Made by a program: the position numbers and the translations under genes
The notes under the pieces: model-generated
Seen by the model: only the letters and a program-made list of their open reading frames with translations
Databases searched by the model: none
What the model was told of the DNA's origin: nothing
From: Fructilactobacillus ixorae
GTDB lineage: Bacteria; Bacillota; Bacilli; Lactobacillales; Lactobacillaceae
Length of the DNA stretch: 64,000 nucleotides
Direction of reading: 5' to 3'
Assembly: GCF_024029915.1 (NCBI RefSeq)
Contig: NZ_CP097478.1
Coordinates: 1,310,919-1,374,918, forward strand
Shown here: positions 24,393-34,900 of the stretch, piece after piece
How positions within the stretch are numbered: position 1 is the stretch's first letter
Layout: each line of letters begins with the position of its first letter

Positions 24393-25376
24393 ATGAGCAT
24401 TAGTTCTTGGTTTTCTGATTATGTAAAAGATAATATTAATATTTCGAAAAATAAGAATAGTGAAGGGAAGAGAAGCAGAGACTGGCTAATTGAACAGATA
24501 TCAAAATTAAGTAACAGGAGTGGTTTCCCATCACTATATCCTAATGAATACGATGTTAAAATGGGGTCTTACGCACGTAAAACACAAATTAAACCTCTTG
24601 ATGATATTGATCAAATGATTGTTTTTAACGCATGTGGTTCTACAGCAAATTTTGATTCGAGTAATTGGAATGATATAAAAATAAATGTACCAGAAAATGC
24701 TACAAATTTAATTAAATTTGTTGGTGAAAATGGATTAAGTTCTATAAAACTTATGAATCGATTGAAAGAATATTTAAAATCTATTAATCAATATAGAAAT
24801 GCTGAGATAAAAAGAAATAATCAAGTTATTAGACTAGATTTAAACAGTTATGAATGGGGATTTGATATAATTCCAGGATTTAGAACTGTATATGATTCAA
24901 AAGGTAATTACTATTACATAATGCCAAATGGTAAAGGAACGTGGTAAAAAACAAATCCACGAATAGACAGGGAAAATTTAAATAACTACCAAAAAAAATC
25001 TAATGTAGACATCAGAGAAGCAATTCGAATTTTAAAATATTGGAAAAACAACCATTATTATGTTTGTAATATAGACTCTTATTTAATGGAAACAATCGTA
25101 TTAGATTTTTTAGATATTTCAGGATCAATGGAAATTAGCAAATTAAGGATATTTATTGAACAATTTTTAAAATATTTAAAAACAGCAATTTTTAACCCAG
25201 TAGAAGATAGAAAACATATTCAAAATAACCTCAATCATTTAGATTCTTTTGAGCAACTACGTATAAATGATACTGTAAATAAATTTATTGAAATTGTAAG
25301 TAGTGCAAATACTTTAGAAGATAATTGCAATGAAGAGCAATCCAAAAATAAATGGATTCAATTTTTTGGTGATTAA
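24393..25376 (+). pseudogene. CBASS-type CD-NTase (cyclic oligonucleotide synthase) with in-frame stop
   Basis: A 328-codon frame encodes a DncV-like nucleotidyltransferase. MGSYARKTQIKPLDDIDQMIVF at about residues 56-78 holds the nucleotidyltransferase signature Gly-Ser followed by the metal-binding D-D-I-D; RLDLNSYEWGFDIIPGF supplies the third acidic residue. After GKGTW a TAA (24945-24947) interrupts; the same frame then resumes KTNPRIDRENLNNYQKK and runs 142 codons through the C-terminal helical domain. Such enzymes make cyclic nucleotides on phage infection. The next gene is an S-4TM effector 3 bases away. It is AT rich, suggesting transfer. The start has TGGAGG. Confidence 0.85.
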
Positions 25377-25379
25377 AAT

Positions 25380-26186
25380 ATGTGTGGAAAAAACTATATT
25401 CTTTTTTCAGAACATCAGAATAATGAAGATATGATTAATCTTCTCTTATTGCAAAGAAAAAAATACTCATTTGCAAAAAAAATTAGTACAATACCATTTC
25501 TATTATCAGTAATATTAATTTTTATAAAATCATACTCATATTACACTACCATCTTTTCCATTGTTTTTTCAATAATATCTTTTATTATAATTAGAATATC
25601 CAAAAATAAGGTGAAAAATGCAGCCACTATTCAAGAATTATTCGATACATCACTATATAAACTTCCATGGAACAATATTTTAGTCGGTGAAAAACCACAA
25701 GTAGATTACCTGGAAAATTATAAAGAAAGTAAGAAAAAAACATTAAAAAATTGGTATAAAATACCTGAAGAATATAAAAATAAGAATGAAATAATATTAA
25801 ATTGTCAATGTCAAAATTTGAAATGGGACAAAAATCTCAATTTATTACTATTTATTTCAATTATATTATTTTTTATAGTTATCTGGATTATAAGTATATG
25901 GCGTAACTATAGTTTAGTTTCTATTCTAATAGTATTTTTTCCAGCATTAACACAAGTAATATCACATATATTTAATATTTTAGATATTTATACCTCCGAA
26001 AATACATTGATAAAAAGAATAAACAAATTAAAAGAAAAAGAATACTCCAAAACAGATTTAAGGCAGATTCAGGATTATTTATTTATAATAAGATGCAACA
26101 CTACTATGACTCCCGATTTAATTTACAAAATATATTATTTTTTATTTATGTTGATAATGCAAAAAATAATTTGTATTAAGTATTAG
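25380..26186 (+). CDS. S-4TM family putative pore-forming effector (CBASS)
   Basis: This 268-residue protein begins with NNEDMINLLLLQRKKYSFAKKIS, the N-terminal helix typical of the SMODS-associated four-TM effectors, followed by two membrane segments (about 40-55 and 60-75), a cytoplasmic region with WYKIPEEYKNKNEIILNCQCQNLKWDKNL, and two more segments (about 155-175 and 180-200). In CBASS the cyclic nucleotide made by the partner enzyme triggers the effector to permeabilise the membrane. The C-terminal end (after DLIYKIYYF) departs from the pattern I expect and may be frameshifted. It starts 3 bases after the cyclase stop. Confidence 0.8.
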   Translation: MCGKNYILFSEHQNNEDMINLLLLQRKKYSFAKKISTIPFLLSVILIFIKSYSYYTTIFSIVFSIISFIIIRISKNKVKNAATIQELFDTSLYKLPWNNILVGEKPQVDYLENYKESKKKTLKNWYKIPEEYKNKNEIILNCQCQNLKWDKNLNLLLFISIILFFIVIWIISIWRNYSLVSILIVFFPALTQVISHIFNILDIYTSENTLIKRINKLKEKEYSKTDLRQIQDYLFIIRCNTTMTPDLIYKIYYFLFMLIMQKIICIKY

Positions 26187-26297
26187 TAAACAAAGTTAAA
26201 TAATAATCAAATCCCTTAACAATTCAAACCGGTTACACCCATGTAAGCGGAAACATGGTAAAATAGAAGTGTAGATAAGAAAGAAAGGAGAATCGCA

Positions 26298-26564
26298 ATG
26301 ATTATTTTATTACATGCTTTAATTGGAATCGTTGGCTTTGTTAGTGCCGGGGTCCTTGGAATTAGTTTCATGGGCCATACTCAAGAATTATCAACCATGC
26401 AACGTTGGTCCTTAATTTTAACGGTTAGTGCCATTGGAATTACCGCTGTACTCGGACTATACTACATGGCTGGAATCTGGGGTGCCTTAGTTTCCGCTCT
26501 CTTACTAGCTTACTTTGAATACGTTTGTTTCTTTAAGGAAGCTAAAACCGTTCACAATAACTAA
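26298..26564 (+). CDS. Small membrane protein of unknown function
   Basis: This 88-residue protein has three hydrophobic segments (about 3-22, 35-55 and 57-77) and a short basic tail. ATG at 26298 follows AAAGGAG by 8 bases, and a strong terminator follows the stop by 6 bases, so it is a stand-alone unit. Base composition resembles core genes, unlike the CBASS-like pair just upstream, marking the right border of the accessory region. I recognise no family. Confidence 0.75.
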   Translation: MIILLHALIGIVGFVSAGVLGISFMGHTQELSTMQRWSLILTVSAIGITAVLGLYYMAGIWGALVSALLLAYFEYVCFFKEAKTVHNN

Positions 26565-26570
26565 TTACAT

Positions 26571-26607
26571 AAAAAGCGCTGACCGAACCTCGGTGAGCGC
26601 TTTTTTT
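26571..26607. terminator. Bidirectional terminator
   Basis: AAAAGCGCTGACCG and CGGTGAGCGCTTTT pair across 26572-26604 with one G/G interruption, flanked by A- and T-runs; serves the convergent small membrane protein and MFS genes. Confidence 0.85.
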
Positions 26608-26620
26608 CTGTTTTTCATGA

Positions 26621-27928
26621 TTAGGGTAATCTTACTAAGCCTACGGCGGCCGTCCCCGCGATCCAAAAGAGGCTACCGACTAACATCAGCGTTGGCAGGG
26701 AATTCCCAATTAGCGGCAATATCACCACACTGAACAGCGAAGCAACGATCTGGGGCACGCACACCTGCGCATTAAACAACCCTTGGTACACGCCGGCGTT
26801 CTGGGCAGGAACGGCATCCATCACAAAGGCCAGGGGATAAATAATGATGCCAGCCCACCCAACTCCAATTAACATAAAGGCGACCACCATTCCGACAACT
26901 GAATGCAAGATTCCGACTCCGACAAAGCCCACGGCCCCAACGGCTAATGTCAGCCCCAAGGCGCGAACTTGATGGTGACGAGGAACTCGGGCTAGTCCAA
27001 TGGCCATCACTGCGGCTGTCAAAGCATAAATTCCTGACAAGACCCCAAACAAGTTCCCGCCTTGTTGATAGGCTGCGCTCGCCGGGTTCGTTGCTTGGTA
27101 AACGTTGGCAGCAACCGTCCCCGCGCCATACGTCCATAGAAGCGCAAAGGCCACAAACGCCAAACCCTGCACTAACGCAATTGCCCAAAAAATCGGTGGC
27201 GCCTGTCTAATCAATGCCCAACTGCTAGGCGGGGTGGGTCGCGATGGGCCTTGGTACCGTTCAAGTTCCGCCGGGGCGTATTCGTGCACATGCAGCACGG
27301 TTAAAATGGTACAAACGGTTAAAAGCAACGCCGTCAGGTAAAAAACCAATTTAATCGTGAGCGGAGCCACTCCAGCTGGGGCGGTATTCGCAATCCCCAG
27401 TTGGGATAACAGCCAGGGGGTGATTGCCGCGAGAATGCCCCCACCGTTTACCATGATACTTTGTAGTGCCGTGACCTGACCCTTTTGTTCACTATTCACC
27501 ATGTCCCCAATCAGAATTTTAAAGGGGGCCACGCAAGCATTTGCGGCCACGATGTACAGTAACACGAGCGTGGCACCAATGCTTAAAACTAACGGGGTTG
27601 AAAGGCCCCAGTCTCCGACATTGGGGAGTAGCACTAATGTGACATCAGCTAGCATCGTCCCCCCGAGTAGATAGGGTAAGCGTCGTCCTACGCGGGGTAG
27701 CCACGTTGCATCCGAAAATTTACCTAAAACGGGCTGGGTAAGCATGCCCGTTAGCGGGGGAATCAGAAAGAGAAACGCTAATAACTGGGGACTCGCGCCA
27801 AACGTCTGCAATAAGCGCCCTAATTGCGAATTCTCGAGGCCTAGCGACATTTGCGCTCCCAAAAGGCCAAAGCTCAACCAGAAGATTTGGCGAAACTTAA
27901 GGGATGGTAATGGTTGCGGGGTGGGCAT
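26621..27928 (-). CDS. MFS transporter, SLC45/GPH-like (probable sugar permease)
   Basis: This 435-residue protein has twelve hydrophobic segments. FRQIFWLSFGLLGAQMSLGLENSQLGRLLQTFGA and GKFSDATWLPRVGRRLPYLLGG are typical of the sucrose/maltose-type major facilitator branch. ATG at 27928 has GGAAAGGAAG upstream; the longer frame to 27958 covers the promoter. TTGAAA-N17-TACAAT at 27957-27985 is its promoter. No sugar hydrolase or regulator adjoins it, so the sugar is unknown. Confidence 0.82.
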   Translation of the reverse strand: MPTPQPLPSLKFRQIFWLSFGLLGAQMSLGLENSQLGRLLQTFGASPQLLAFLFLIPPLTGMLTQPVLGKFSDATWLPRVGRRLPYLLGGTMLADVTLVLLPNVGDWGLSTPLVLSIGATLVLLYIVAANACVAPFKILIGDMVNSEQKGQVTALQSIMVNGGGILAAITPWLLSQLGIANTAPAGVAPLTIKLVFYLTALLLTVCTILTVLHVHEYAPAELERYQGPSRPTPPSSWALIRQAPPIFWAIALVQGLAFVAFALLWTYGAGTVAANVYQATNPASAAYQQGGNLFGVLSGIYALTAAVMAIGLARVPRHHQVRALGLTLAVGAVGFVGVGILHSVVGMVVAFMLIGVGWAGIIIYPLAFVMDAVPAQNAGVYQGLFNAQVCVPQIVASLFSVVILPLIGNSLPTLMLVGSLFWIAGTAAVGLVRLP

Positions 27929-27956
27929 CGTGCACTTCCTTTCCGGGTTTATTCTC

Positions 27957-27985
27957 ATTGTACTGATCAGCTACTGGAGTTTCAA
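27957..27985 (-). promoter_or_regulatory. Promoter of MFS transporter gene
   Basis: Reading leftward, TTGAAA (27985-27980) and TACAAT (27962-27957) are separated by 17 bases. Confidence 0.65.
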
Positions 27986-28019
27986 ATTCAAAAATCACGT
28001 TATTAATTCACAATTAAAT

Positions 28020-28165
28020 TACTTTTTTTCGCACAAGGCGCGCCCCCTGCTTTCCAAGCAAGGGTGGTAACCTCCGCACCATTTTCGCAGGCTGTGCCGG
28101 CCTTTCCGGGGGGCTTTGTCCTGGCACCGCGCACCACATCCTTAGCAGTCAGCGAAGCCAAACTT
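28020..28165. ncRNA. GC-rich structured element, candidate non-coding RNA
   Basis: A GC-rich block in an AT-rich gap can fold on the minus strand into a branched structure: GGTGCGC closes with GCGCGCC; inside are GTGCC/GGCAC, GGTG/CACC and a bulged CCC-TGCTT/AAGCA-GGG hairpin. The closing stem has a G-U pair on the minus strand but a C/A mismatch on the plus strand, favouring leftward transcription; however the downstream terminator at 28208-28250 suits plus-strand transcription. No SRP, tmRNA, RNase P, 6S or tRNA signature is present. A 60-codon frame on the minus strand (28003-28185) has no ribosome site and is probably not translated. Confidence 0.45.
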
Positions 28166-28207
28166 GTAACCCGTTCCCACACCAAACAAATCCAATCCTA
28201 AGCAACT

Positions 28208-28250
28208 AAAAAAGAAAGCTGAATCCAACTTGGAACTGGCTTTCTTTTTT
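28208..28250. terminator. Bidirectional terminator after rexA
   Basis: AAAAAAGAAAGC (28208-28219) pairs with GCTTTCTTTTTT (28239-28250); the loop holds a further TCCA/TGGA pairing. Confidence 0.85.
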
Positions 28251-28253
28251 GCT

Positions 28254-31200
28254 CTATTTTTCGTTGGTGGTAAGCGGAACCAGCTGCTGGTTCGCAAGTA
28301 AGTATAAGTACTTCTGTCGCACCGGTTTATGCAAAATGTCTTGCAGCGCCAGGGCATAAAGGTTCACCTGACCGGTGTACTGCTCCTTAATTTGCTCAAT
28401 TGAGGCCGCTGGATGCGCGGGATTCACAAAGCTCGTTTTGTAATCAAACAAAAGTGGTCCTTCCTCTGGATCATCGAGGTAGCCATCGATAATTCCGTGG
28501 ACCAGGAGCTGTTGCTCCGGGTCATTGTGAAATTCTGAAAAGAGCCGCTGGGCTTTGATAATCAGTGAGAAGGGAACCTCCCGATGTAGCCGGTCCGGAA
28601 ATTGGCGGATCCGTTGCCCCACATCCGTCTGGTAGAACGCTACGACGGCCTGGCGATTAATCTGCTCCGCCACCGCTGCAGTTAAGAGCTGTCCCGTAAC
28701 TAGATTCTTAATTAACGCTTCGACGCGCTCTTCGGTAACCGGTTTGGTCACGTCGAGTTTCTGCAGAACCAAGTGGGTCGCGGTTCCCACCTCCTGGGGC
28801 GTTGGCTTAGCGACTGTTTGCATAAATTGCGGTTGCCCAAACTGCTCACTCTGGTACCGGGTTCGTTGCAAAATTTGATGGCCCGTATCAGCAACGCTCC
28901 CTAATTGAATGTTATCTGGATCGTCAAACTGACGTTTAATTTCTGATACCGATTGATACGCCGTCGTTTGCGCGGCATCCGCAAACGGATACTGAAACTC
29001 CAGCAACCGGTTAATTTCCGCTGGCTCCGTAGCAGGTCCGGTGAACTCTACGTCAGTAGCAGATTCAGTCGCTGGGGTGATTGCTTCTAACTCCGTGGGA
29101 TGGACAAATTCCACTGTAAATTCACTCGGATCAGCCTGAAGCTCCGGTAGGGTCAAGTCGTCATCCAGGAACGCTTGCGACTGCGGATGACGTACCAGAG
29201 CCATCCCAATCCAAGTTAAGAAGTTATTAGCACTACTCCGATTTGCCTGGTTAAGCACCAGATGCGGGCTTTGACCCGCCTGCGACCACCTTTGCAAGGT
29301 ACTTTCTTCGGCCGTCTGCTTGGTCGTTCCCTTGACAATTCCCGTAATAATTAACTTCTGCTTGGCTCGGGTTAAGGCCACGTATAGTTTCCGCATTTCT
29401 TCGGCTTGCGCCTTTTGTTTTAACGAATTGGTAATCGCCACGTACTGCAACGTGGTGACCTGCTCGTGGCGGTCAGGATAGTAATACTTAATTCCTAAGC
29501 CCAGCTGATCATCAACCACAAACGGGTCTTTCAACTCACTTTGATTGGATTGATGGTGAACATCAATCACAAAGACTACCGGATATTCAAGCCCTTTACT
29601 CCCATGAATCGTTTTGACCGTCACGGAGTTGGGATCCACGTCGACACTAGCTTCCGCGAGGTCGTTGGCATCCTTTTGCAGTCGCTTGATGAACTGCACA
29701 AAGGCGAACAAACCCTGAAATCCGTTCCGTTCATACTCTTCTGCTCGCTGATAAAGCGCGTGCAGATTAGCCTGCCGTTTCTTACCGGCTGGCATCCCCC
29801 CCACGTAGTCTAAGAACCCCGTTTGGTTGTAAATCTCCCAGATTAGTTCCGCCAAACTATGCTTGGTAGCGTAATCACGCAGGTTCGTTAGTTGTTCCAA
29901 AAACTGGTTAACCTTGCTCAATACCCGATTACCGAACTCCGTCTGGGTTTGTTCTTGATATTCTTTTTGCAAGTCCAAAACGGCTTGATAATAGTTTCCC
30001 GTTTTTTTCGTAATCCGGATGAAGGCTAATTCATTTTCGTCTAACCCCACTAACGGCGAGCGTAACACTGCCGCCAACGGAATGTCTTGGGCAGGATTAT
30101 CAATGATTTGCAATAATGACAGCATAATTTGAATTTCCGCCGTTTTAAAGTAACTTTCAGCTCCATCACTGTTCAAGGGAATTTGATGGTCGGCAAAAAT
30201 GCTGGCAATCTCAAAGTTATTCCGCTTGGTCGAGGACAACAACGCGATGTCACCATACTGCAAGGGCCGTTTTTGACCCAACTTGCGATCGTAGATCTGA
30301 AAGCCAGCGGTCATCATCGTTTCAATCTTGTTCGCAATCAATTCAATCTGGAGTTGGTCGTTGGTTAACTGAGTTTGTTGCTGATCGTCCTGATCAGTAG
30401 CCAGTAACATTACTTCCGTGGTGGTGTCCAAATCGTCTGGATAATCCTTCGCCCCAAATTGCAACTGGGCATCCCCAGTATAATCAACTTCCCCAAAGGA
30501 GCGGTCCATGATCTGTTCAAAGATGAGGTTCGTAAAGTGGTCCACGTTCGCTACTGACCGGAAGTTATCGGGCAACGTAATCAGTTGATGAGGATTATCA
30601 GGATCCGGGTACGTATGATACTTGTCCATAAACATCTGCGGATCCGCCAACCGGAAGCGATAGATCGACTGTTTCACGTCCCCGACCATGAAGAGGTTCG
30701 GGTGGGCTGGATTCTTAATCGTGCCTAAGATAGCATCCTGCAAGTGATTATTATCCTGATATTCATCAACCATGATTTCGTTAAACTGCTGCTGAAGTTG
30801 CGTCCGCAAGGAAACGCCCGCTTCGGACTGATTGGTTAGGATTCGAAACGCAAAGTGCTCGATATCCGTAAAATCGTAGGCATGCCGTTGGCGCTTCACC
30901 GTGGCATACTGCATTGCAAAGGCATGCACCACCTCGATTAACTTATGAATTAGCTGAGCTGCATCGTCATTTAGCGTCTGCAGACTCGCTTCATCAGCCC
31001 AAAAGTAATTATCTTTAATGTCATCAAATTGTTTTTTAACGTCATCCCGCAAATGTTTACATTGGTCTTTGCCCGCTAACTGGGCTTCATCCACGTCATT
31101 TTTTTTAACGCTGGGGAAGCGTTTAAAATTTTGCTGGTTAAAGACCGTCCGCAACTGATCCCAACTGCTGGAGCCTAGCTTTTCTGCCAGTGCTTCAATT

Positions 31201-31976
31201 TGGTCCTGTTCAGCCGCTAAAAACTGCTCCACTTTATCGATTCCAACCTGTTGGGCTAATTGCCGAGCTTGTCGGTATGAAGCCAGCATCTGCTCCAACT
31301 GGTTCTGTAAATCTGGCAGTAAATCATCTCGGTACAGATGACTATCCGTCAGGGACCCATCAACTTGGTAAAATTCTCCTAACTGATCAAGCCACTGATC
31401 CGGATCCTGGTTCACGTTCGCTATTTCGTACAGACGTAACACCAAATCAGTCAACCCGTCGTCACTGCGATCGTTGGAGAAGTTGCGGGTTAACTGGGCA
31501 AACCGGTGATCCCGATCGTTTCCATACAATTCCTCGCGGACCTCGCTCCAGACATCCGTTTGTAACAGCGTCCGCTCGCTCGTGTTCGTTAAAATCCGAA
31601 AGTCAGGGTCCAAGTTAATGACGTAGTAGTACCGCTTGACTAGCCACAAACAAAAGGCATCCATGGTTTCAATGTGCGCCGTAGTCAGCTTGCGCAGTTG
31701 GCGAACTAGATGTTGTTTGGGCGCTTGCTCCTGGGTGTGCTTCAGTTCCGTTTGCAGGGCATCGTGAATTCGTTCTCGCATTTCCTGGGCTGCAGCGTTC
31801 GTAAAGGTCACAATCAGTAACTGGTCCACATCGACGCCGGCTTTAATTTTCCGCATCACTCGCTGGGTTAACACGCTGGTCTTACCTGATCCGGCTGAGG
31901 CCGATACCAGCATGTTTCCAGCGGCATCATTCTGAATCGCGGCTAATTGGCCCGGGGTCCATTGGGGTTCACTCAT
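28254..31976 (-). CDS. rexA: ATP-dependent helicase/nuclease subunit A (RexA/AddA)
   Basis: This roughly 1240-residue enzyme resects double-strand breaks with AddB/RexB and feeds RecA. Walker A SASAGSGKTSVLTQR lies near residue 30, the UvrD-type motifs IMVDEYQDNN, GDVKQSIYRFR and TIHGSKGLEYPVVFV follow, and the C-terminal RecB-type nuclease has GIIDGYLDDPEEGPLLFDYKTS. ATG at 31976 (AAAGGAG upstream) overlaps the rexB stop by 8 bases; the earlier in-frame start at 31997 is inside rexB and lacks a site. It is the third gene of a compact leftward operon. Confidence 0.95.
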   Translation of the reverse strand: MSEPQWTPGQLAAIQNDAAGNMLVSASAGSGKTSVLTQRVMRKIKAGVDVDQLLIVTFTNAAAQEMRERIHDALQTELKHTQEQAPKQHLVRQLRKLTTAHIETMDAFCLWLVKRYYYVINLDPDFRILTNTSERTLLQTDVWSEVREELYGNDRDHRFAQLTRNFSNDRSDDGLTDLVLRLYEIANVNQDPDQWLDQLGEFYQVDGSLTDSHLYRDDLLPDLQNQLEQMLASYRQARQLAQQVGIDKVEQFLAAEQDQIEALAEKLGSSSWDQLRTVFNQQNFKRFPSVKKNDVDEAQLAGKDQCKHLRDDVKKQFDDIKDNYFWADEASLQTLNDDAAQLIHKLIEVVHAFAMQYATVKRQRHAYDFTDIEHFAFRILTNQSEAGVSLRTQLQQQFNEIMVDEYQDNNHLQDAILGTIKNPAHPNLFMVGDVKQSIYRFRLADPQMFMDKYHTYPDPDNPHQLITLPDNFRSVANVDHFTNLIFEQIMDRSFGEVDYTGDAQLQFGAKDYPDDLDTTTEVMLLATDQDDQQQTQLTNDQLQIELIANKIETMMTAGFQIYDRKLGQKRPLQYGDIALLSSTKRNNFEIASIFADHQIPLNSDGAESYFKTAEIQIMLSLLQIIDNPAQDIPLAAVLRSPLVGLDENELAFIRITKKTGNYYQAVLDLQKEYQEQTQTEFGNRVLSKVNQFLEQLTNLRDYATKHSLAELIWEIYNQTGFLDYVGGMPAGKKRQANLHALYQRAEEYERNGFQGLFAFVQFIKRLQKDANDLAEASVDVDPNSVTVKTIHGSKGLEYPVVFVIDVHHQSNQSELKDPFVVDDQLGLGIKYYYPDRHEQVTTLQYVAITNSLKQKAQAEEMRKLYVALTRAKQKLIITGIVKGTTKQTAEESTLQRWSQAGQSPHLVLNQANRSSANNFLTWIGMALVRHPQSQAFLDDDLTLPELQADPSEFTVEFVHPTELEAITPATESATDVEFTGPATEPAEINRLLEFQYPFADAAQTTAYQSVSEIKRQFDDPDNIQLGSVADTGHQILQRTRYQSEQFGQPQFMQTVAKPTPQEVGTATHLVLQKLDVTKPVTEERVEALIKNLVTGQLLTAAVAEQINRQAVVAFYQTDVGQRIRQFPDRLHREVPFSLIIKAQRLFSEFHNDPEQQLLVHGIIDGYLDDPEEGPLLFDYKTSFVNPAHPAASIEQIKEQYTGQVNLYALALQDILHKPVRQKYLYLLANQQLVPLTTNEK

Positions 31977-34900
31977 GGCGGTCTCCTTTCTGTTCATCTC
32001 GTAGTTTTTCCAACACTGCTTTCATGCTGAGATTTTCCACCTCACGATAGTTATTTTCGGCTAGTAGCGGGTCAAACTGCATCACGGCTTGGTAGGGTGA
32101 ATTCGTAATGGTGGATCTAGCTTGGAACCGGGCCGGCCATAACCGCGTATCACCAGCAAAAATTCTTTTTCCAGCCGTTTGAATCAACCGTTCTGTATGG
32201 TGAATTACCCGATCCAAATCGGCTTGGGAAATGACGCTACTCTTCTGCTTATTAAAGCTATCATTTTTTTGGTTAAAGGCAAACGGATAGATGTCGCTAA
32301 CATCCTGATCACCTAATGACTTCAAGACCGCTTGATCAGCCAGCAAAATGCCACTGTACTTATGTTTTTTTAACAGGTTGCTCTGAATTGCGTGCACATC
32401 CTGCCAGTGCTCCAAATCCTTTGGTTTCAGCACCGGATTAAAGACGCGCAAATACAGCGCTCCAATTAGCTTAGCCTGGTCCGCATCACTAATAGCATCA
32501 AGGTTCTTTAATACTGCATCCATGTACGTCATCATCTGCATGGCGGTCCCATCGTAGATCTCGGCAAAGTTAATCTTATGCTGACTCGACTTGTAATCCA
32601 CAATGTTTAAGTAATCCGTCCCAGCAACATCCATGCCGTCAATCCGATCAATCCGACCCTGCACACTGACCTGCTGATCATGACCTAAATCAAATTGCAA
32701 CTCCTGGTAGCGCTGACCGGGGCCAAAGGCAACCTCGGTTTGCCGGGGGCGCATGTGCACGTGCCGTGCTTGATTGCGCAGGGTCTGCGCCATCTCATTA
32801 ACCGTCTGAATTAATTGACCCTTTAAGTAGTTCATCCGCTCTGAACTCTGCAGAATTTCGTAGCGTTGTGTCCGATCAGCCTCAATCAATTTGGTCGTAA
32901 CCTCCGTGACCAACTCTTTGATTTGCTGATTATCCAGCTCACCCAGTTCTAGCTTTTGCTGGTTAACCACCTTCATCAGTTGATCGAGGGCATCATGATA
33001 AAAGGAGCCCGTTTCGGCCGCATTAATCTCAAATTCATCGCGTTCTTTTAGCCGTAACCCATATTCCAAGAAGTATTCATACGGATTGGAATAAAACTCT
33101 TCCAACTTCGAAATTGAGGTCAGAATCCGTTGCCCGTACAGGCCGGTTACAATCTCTGGTTGCAACGGTGTCGGTTCATTACGATAGTCCAAACTACTCA
33201 TCAGATTCCGCGTCAGGTGCTGCAATGTGGGATCAACTGCTTGTTCCAACGTTTTTTGAATGGTTGCCCAACTAGGATTCAATGGCTGGCGCTGTTTTTT
33301 ACTAGCGAGCGCCACCGGAATCAGGTATTTCAATGTCGCCCGGGGTGAACCAAGGTACGGCTGGACATCGAGGTTAGTTGCATCCGGCTGAGCGTGGAAT
33401 GTTTCTGTGGTCAAACCAAAGAATTCCTGAATCCGTTGCACGTAGGGGGACTGTTTTAGCAACGCATCATCGGTCCCATTGCCGACGTGGTGGGAAAAAT
33501 ACAACTGATCCTGGGGCGTCAGAAAGGTTAGATAATCCTCGTAGGGTTCCGCCACCATCTGGGTTTCGCTGGTGGTGGCCAAAAATTGATCTGCTGCCAA
33601 CTGTTCCCCTAGTTGATCTCGATCCCCATCGCTCAATAGACTCTGACGTTCAATCCGCACCGGTAAGTTGTGGTCATCAGCACCTACCACGATCGTAATC
33701 CGCTTATTCCGGAGGTGGTACCGCCCCATTTCTGAAATCGTTACCTGATCCAAGGTCGACGGAATCTGGGAGTAGGTGGCCCCCACAAAACCGGCTTGTA
33801 AGAGCGCTAAGAAATCATCTTGAACGAATTCCTGGTCGCCCAATACGTTCACGTAGTCATCTAGAATGTGGCAAAATTCATTCCACACCTGTTCGGCCTG
33901 GCCCGCTTCCTGGAGCTTGCCAGCCTCCGTCGCCTGCTGTTGCCACTCTTGCAACCGAGAAGGCACCCCATGGTTCACCAAAAATTGATACAAAATTTGG
34001 GCGGCTTCTCGCCCCGTTTGGGCTTGGGTCAGTCGTCGGTAAAACGGTGGCAAGTTGTCCTTTACAAAGTGGCGAATCTGATTGATTGCCTGGGAAAAGG
34101 CCTGGTTCTTATCCACGACTACCCCCGTGGTTTCATCCACGACGGTCGTATACTTCCAGTCCGCTTGCTGCGTCCATTTCTTCCCGTAGTAGCCGTTTTT
34201 AAGGACTAGGTTTTCACACAGGGCCAGTTGCCAGCGAAACTTGTCCAGACCTTCAAAATGTTTTTCATCCTGTTTAGGAATTAACAACTCCGTTTTCAAG
34301 AGCTTCATCACGTCTTCGTACCGGTAGTTGCGGGCCCGGTTCGGCTTGTAGATTGCAAAAAGCGCTTGTAAAAGCACCACCAACGGGTGATTTTCCATTT
34401 GCTTTTGAATATCAGTGAAATACGGAATTTGTTGCAGCGAAAAGATTGGATCAATGATGTTTTCGTAGTCGCTCAGGTTTCTGGCCACCACTAAGAAATC
34501 TCCATACCGGTACTTTCCGGTGGCAACTAATTGTCGAATCTTGGTGGCAACGTTCATCAACTCGTCGAAGGGAGTGGCCGCTTGTAAGACGTGCAGATTG
34601 GGATTCGTTGCGGGGGCTTTTGGAAGTTTCCGTTCCAACTCGCTACTGCTAATCCAGTACTCCTCTAATTGGGCTAGCCCTGGCTGTAAGTCCCGAGCTG
34701 GCGCATACTGATCGGGCAATATTCGGCTATGTTCCTGGGCATACTGGTACAACCGGTAATATAAACGGCCGGGTTGGGCAAAAAAGGTTTCTGGACTGGG
34801 CGCCGCCTCACGAACGGGTTGTTCCAGCGTTAAATCTACGACCACGTGGGCCCTTCTGATTAAGGTGTGAACCAATTGCAATTCCTGCGCCGTTAACTCA

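Noticed and set aside
28020..28075. Possible tRNA-Ser(GGA) from the CTTGGAAAG loop
   Set aside because: An anticodon-like hairpin is present but no matching acceptor stem or T-arm consensus could be placed.
28003..28185. 60-codon minus-strand frame over the structured element
   Set aside because: No ribosome site, unusual composition and overlap with stems; more likely an RNA or repeat than a protein.
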